Source of the DNA: JAVBNN01 sp031551525
GTDB lineage: Bacteria; Bacillota; Negativicutes; Acidaminococcales; JAISLQ01
Direction: 5' to 3'
DNA: 29,386 nt
Assembly: GCA_031551525.1 (NCBI GenBank)
Contig: JAVBNN010000026.1
Span: 1-29,386, forward strand
Part shown: positions 26,487 through 29,386 of the stretch, piece by piece
Layout: every line of letters starts with the position of its first letter
Numbering within the stretch: position 1 is the stretch's first letter
Position numbers and translations under genes: made by a program
Notes under the pieces: model-generated
The model's database searches: none
What the model was told of the DNA's origin: nothing
Seen by the model: the letters and a program-made list of their open reading frames with translations, nothing else

Positions 26487-27254
26487 TTGGAAATAGTATC
26501 AAATTCGCTTGAAATAACTAACACAAAAATTTTAGAGCTATTATTTCAAAATAATATTGAAAATAATAAAATCCTTGACCTTGGTGCCGGATATGGCTAT
26601 TTTACCCAACTAGTATACAATGAAATGCAAAAACACGGCATGGACGCTGCAAATAATTTGTTTGCGTCTGATTTTTCGCCAGAAGATTATAAATTTAATA
26701 AAATACCCTGTAAATTTGGTGATTTTAATAAAGGCTTACCTTATGAAGACGAAACTTTTGACAACGTGTGCTCAATCGAAGTAGTTGAACACATAGAAGA
26801 TCAGTTTAAATATATAAGAGAGATTAATCGCATTTTAAAACCAGGCGGACGGCTTTTAATAACAACTCCTAATATACTTAATGCCAACTCACGCTTTGCA
26901 TATATGGCATACGGAGCTTATTTTCTGTTTGACATACTAAGTATTAACGATGATGTAGCAAGCTGCAACGGCCATATAAACCCTGTATCTTACACGTATT
27001 TGGCGTATATTTTAAAGAAAAGTGGATTTGAAAATATACAAGTATATATTGATAGACGTAAAAAAGGCGGTATGTTCCTATCGCTATTTATGTATCCAAT
27101 AATGTTCATTGCAAAATATTGGCATTTTAAAAAAATAAAAACCAAACAGCGTGCTTTATATAATGAAAACATTGATATTATCAATAACATAAACAGTTTT
27201 GATATGTTGACAGGAAGGACTATTATCTTAAGCGCTAACAAAAAAATATCTTAG
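26487..27254 (+). CDS. Class I SAM-dependent methyltransferase (paralogue)
   Basis: A 255-aa methyltransferase of the Methyltransf_11/25 type. Motif I is ILDLGAGYGYFTQL near residue 32, the acidic motif is FDNVCSIEVVEHIEDQF near 92, and the later strand shows PGGRLLITTPNILNAN. Its C-terminus (FDMLTGRTIILSANKK) parallels LLFGRTLFAAFNK of the gene at 25518-26186, so the two are diverged paralogues. The start is TTG with GGAG 8 bases upstream, again like its neighbour. A hydrophobic stretch (MFLSLFMYPIMFIAKYW) near residue 195 may touch the membrane. A+T-rich like the preceding gene. A terminator follows about 60 bases later. Substrate unknown. Confidence 0.85.
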   Translation: MEIVSNSLEITNTKILELLFQNNIENNKILDLGAGYGYFTQLVYNEMQKHGMDAANNLFASDFSPEDYKFNKIPCKFGDFNKGLPYEDETFDNVCSIEVVEHIEDQFKYIREINRILKPGGRLLITTPNILNANSRFAYMAYGAYFLFDILSINDDVASCNGHINPVSYTYLAYILKKSGFENIQVYIDRRKKGGMFLSLFMYPIMFIAKYWHFKKIKTKQRALYNENIDIINNINSFDMLTGRTIILSANKKIS

Positions 27255-27316
27255 GCATGCACATTATAACTGGGTGTTGTTTTTGTAGGAGAAACATACC
27301 GTCTGGTCTTTTGTTT

Positions 27317-27341
27317 CAGTCGCCTCCGGGCGGCTGTTTTT
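27317..27341 (+). terminator. Terminator after the methyltransferase pair
   Basis: CAGTCGCC-TCCG-GGCGGCTG (27317-27336) is an 8-bp stem with one G-T pair and a tetraloop, followed by a run of nine T. It separates the A+T-rich region from the ABC operon. Confidence 0.93.
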
Positions 27342-27352
27342 TTTTACAAAAT

Positions 27353-27418
27353 CTTAATCCTTGTTTAACCGTTTGTTAACTTCACCGTAACAAAAATAGC
27401 CTTTCCCTTTAGTACACT
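27353..27418 (+). promoter_or_regulatory. Putative Pho box and promoter of the ABC operon
   Basis: Four TTAAC-like units lie in exact 11-bp phase: TTAAT 27354-27358, TTAAC 27365-27369, TTAAC 27376-27380 and GTAAC 27387-27391. This matches the spacing of PhoB/PhoP binding sites, which are tandem 11-bp repeats. A weak -10 (TACACT, 27413-27418) follows at a distance that places the last repeat over the -35. Phosphate-starvation control of the transporter is inferred. Confidence 0.65.
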
Positions 27419-27439
27419 GAAAACAAAAGGAGGCGTGAC

Positions 27440-28192
27440 ATGCTGGAATTAAAAAATATCCATAAAAGTTTTGGTGATAAAAAAGTGCTGGACGGGATAA
27501 GCCTCAGGCTCAGCAAAGGCGAGATACTCTCCCTGTTGGGCCCGAGCGGCAGCGGCAAGACTACGCTCTTGAACATCATTCTTGGCCTCGAGCAAGCAGA
27601 CAACGGCCAGGTGATCTTTGCCGGAGAGGACATCACGAACCTGCCGATGAAAAAGCGCGGCTTTAACATCGTCTTTCAGGATTACGCGCTTTTTCCCAAT
27701 CTCAACGCGCGAGAAAACATCATTTACGGATTGAAAAACAAGCCTGACGCCATGAACAGCGAGGAACTGTCCGCGCTGACGGATTTTCTAGAACTGCGGC
27801 CGCACCTGGAAAAACGCGTCAGCCAGCTGTCCGGCGGGCAAAAACAACGAGTGGCGCTGGCCCGTACATTGGCCGTTCGCCCGCGCATACTTTTGTTGGA
27901 TGAACCGCTTTCCGCGCTGGACGGCGTCATCAAGGAAACCATCAAGGAACGTATCCGCGCCATCACCCGCCAGTACGGTCTGACCACTATCATCGTCACG
28001 CATGATCCGGAAGAGGCCCTGACCATGTCGGACAAGGTACTGATCATCGATCAGGGCAAGGTAGCGCAGTTCGGCACGCCACGCGACCTGGTGGGCCAGC
28101 CGCGCAACGACTTTGTACGCCGCTTTATCCTGCGCCAGCTAACAGTAAAACGCGACAATATCTACAGCCTGTTCAGCGCCTGCCATGCCTGA
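27440..28192 (+). CDS. ABC transporter ATP-binding protein, phosphonate/iron/polyamine type
   Basis: A 250-aa ABC ATPase with all motifs: Walker A GPSGSGKTT (about 34-42), Q-loop FQDYALFP, signature LSGGQKQRVALARTL, Walker B RILLLDEPLSALD and switch histidine VTHDPEEA. It is shorter than FbpC/PotA proteins and lacks their TOBE domain. AGGAGG sits 5-6 bases before the ATG. The next gene starts inside its 3' end (8-base overlap, ATGCCTGA), so the two are translationally coupled. Permease likeness points to 2-aminoethylphosphonate uptake; Fe3+ or polyamines remain alternatives. The upstream Pho-like box supports a phosphorus compound. Confidence 0.88.
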   Translation: MLELKNIHKSFGDKKVLDGISLRLSKGEILSLLGPSGSGKTTLLNIILGLEQADNGQVIFAGEDITNLPMKKRGFNIVFQDYALFPNLNARENIIYGLKNKPDAMNSEELSALTDFLELRPHLEKRVSQLSGGQKQRVALARTLAVRPRILLLDEPLSALDGVIKETIKERIRAITRQYGLTTIIVTHDPEEALTMSDKVLIIDQGKVAQFGTPRDLVGQPRNDFVRRFILRQLTVKRDNIYSLFSACHA

Positions 28193-29386
28193 GATAAAGA
28201 GTCGGGCAAAACTGCTCTGGGGCCTGGCCGCAATGTTTTTCCTGTTTTTTCTGTTGGCGCCGCTGGTCGCCCTGCTCACGAAATCTTTGCAAAGCGGGGC
28301 CGGCTGGGGACTGTCATCCTATACAAACCTTCTGACAGATAAGCTGTTTTTGACTTCCTTGAAAAACAGTTTAATACTCTCTTTGCTGACGGCAGCTGTC
28401 AGTACAGTACTCGGCTTTTTCCTTGCCTACACCTTAAACTTCACCCAGTTGCCGGGCAAATTCCAAAAGGCTCTGGAACTGGCCACCCTCCTGCCGCTCC
28501 TTTTGCCCACCATAACCTACGGTTTTGCCATCATCTATTCATTCGGCAAACAGGGGCTGATCACCAGCCTGGTGGGAAGAGAACTTTTCCCCATCTATGG
28601 CTTTAACGGCCTTTTGTTGGGTTATGTTGTATACACCCTGCCGGCGGCTTTTCTCCTTATAAATGACGCCGCCGGTTATATAGATCGTAAGTTTTTTGTT
28701 GTCGCCGACTTACTTGGTGACAACTGGCGGCGCAAGTTTTGCCAGACCGTTTTGCGCCCCCTCTCGGGCAGCCTGGGCAGTGCGTTTATCATATGCTTCG
28801 TGCTCAGTTTTACCGACTTTGGCATACCGGCCTCGGTCGGCGGCATCTATCCGGTGGTCGCCAGCCTGCTCTATCAGGTCATGCTGGGTTCCATACCTGA
28901 CTTTCATACCGGCGGCGCCATCGCCGGCTTCATGTTGCTACCGGCGGTCGGCAGCTTCTGGCTGCTGGCCTGGCTGGAGAAGTTTAACTTTCACTATGAC
29001 TCTTTTTCCGCTGTCTATGCCAGTTCCCAGCCCATGTATGACAGGTTGGCCGGTTTTTTTGCCTTGCTGCTGAGCGGCGCTTTACTTTCGGTCTTTGCCG
29101 TTATGTTCGCCGCCCCTTTTGTGCGCAACTTCCCTTACGACATGAGTTTTACCACAGAATTCTTCTTTAGCGCTTTAGCTGACCGGAACATCCTGTTTGT
29201 CTACAAAAACTCGCTCTTTACCGCGACAGCCACCGCGCTGGGCGGTACTGCCCTGGCCTACACCGCTGCCCTCTTAAAAACGCGCACGCCTTTGGGTATA
29301 AAAGCCAAACATACCCTTGACGCCTGCGCCCTGGCTGCCAACACTGTTCCCGGCATGGCGCTCGGCCTGTCCTATCTCTTTTTTTT
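28185..29386 (+). CDS. ABC permease, two-domain AEP/Fe3+ type (3' end outside window)
   Basis: An open frame of 400 codons without a stop before the window ends. The ATG overlaps the ATPase stop. About six helices form the first BPD_transp_1 half, with the EAA-like loop LLGDNWRRKFCQTVLRPLSG at about residues 183-202. A second half begins near residue 280 (RLAGFFALLLSGALL) and has reached NTVPGMALGLSYLF at the edge. Full members are about 550 aa, so some 150 residues are missing. FTDFGIPASVGGIYPVVAS and GFNGLLLGYVVYTLPAAFLL resemble the putative 2-aminoethylphosphonate permease family (PhnU-like) more than FbpB. The substrate-binding protein is not in the window and is expected downstream. Confidence 0.85.
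   Translation, partial: MPEIKSRAKLLWGLAAMFFLFFLLAPLVALLTKSLQSGAGWGLSSYTNLLTDKLFLTSLKNSLILSLLTAAVSTVLGFFLAYTLNFTQLPGKFQKALELATLLPLLLPTITYGFAIIYSFGKQGLITSLVGRELFPIYGFNGLLLGYVVYTLPAAFLLINDAAGYIDRKFFVVADLLGDNWRRKFCQTVLRPLSGSLGSAFIICFVLSFTDFGIPASVGGIYPVVASLLYQVMLGSIPDFHTGGAIAGFMLLPAVGSFWLLAWLEKFNFHYDSFSAVYASSQPMYDRLAGFFALLLSGALLSVFAVMFAAPFVRNFPYDMSFTTEFFFSALADRNILFVYKNSLFTATATALGGTALAYTAALLKTRTPLGIKAKHTLDACALAANTVPGMALGLSYLFF

Overview
This window looks like a chromosomal segment of a diderm Firmicute, most likely class Negativicutes. The best evidence is an exported protein that carries one N-terminal S-layer-homology (SLH) domain fused to an outer-membrane beta-barrel (14387-15643), the OmpM architecture typical of that group. 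A YejM/LapC-like membrane sulfatase (7601-9436) and an exported beta-helix protein also fit a cell with an outer membrane. Most of the window has balanced to slightly high G+C. The stretch 25300-27255 is visibly A+T-rich and looks acquired. The assignment is inference; there is no rRNA or tRNA here.

Layout. (1) 1-3193: a four-carbon sugar-acid module (PdxA2-like dehydrogenase and DUF1537 kinase) divergent from a GntR/FCD regulator, with a 20-bp perfect palindrome just downstream of the catabolic promoter and a matching half-site at the regulator's own promoter. (2) 3230-5572: an RlmD-type rRNA methyltransferase and an orphan two-helix protein with a sensor-like extracytoplasmic domain. (3) 5705-9436: an exported right-handed beta-helix protein and a five-helix YejM-like sulfatase. 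(4) 9760-11976: an MFS exporter and RarD. (5) 12235-14238: an exported TPR protein, convergent with the OmpM-like porin and sharing a 20-bp-stem terminator. The porin has a consensus promoter and a hairpin at the predicted mRNA 5' end. (6) 15963-22433: two soluble hybrid histidine kinases on the minus strand. Between them lie a small plus-strand ORF, a strong terminator and the decayed C-terminus of a glutaminase. (7) 22646-25295: a probable operon of an NhaC antiporter, a TMEM164/YwaF-type membrane protein and an EcsC-family protein. (8) 25518-27254: two A+T-rich paralogous SAM methyltransferases. (9) 27353-29386: four 11-bp-phased TTAAC-like repeats (a Pho-box pattern) in front of an ABC ATPase and a two-domain permease resembling 2-aminoethylphosphonate uptake systems. 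The permease runs off the window.

How the parts may work together. The sugar-acid module should convert a tetronate such as D-threonate to dihydroxyacetone phosphate under local GntR control. The phosphonate-type transporter is probably induced by phosphate limitation. The porin, YejM-like protein, beta-helix protein and TPR protein point to envelope biogenesis. No obviously new multi-gene system is visible. The points most worth a second look are the Pho box with its ABC operon, the GntR operator pair, the duplicated cysteine-bearing PAS domains, the glutaminase relic, and the competing inverted repeats between kinase and porin.
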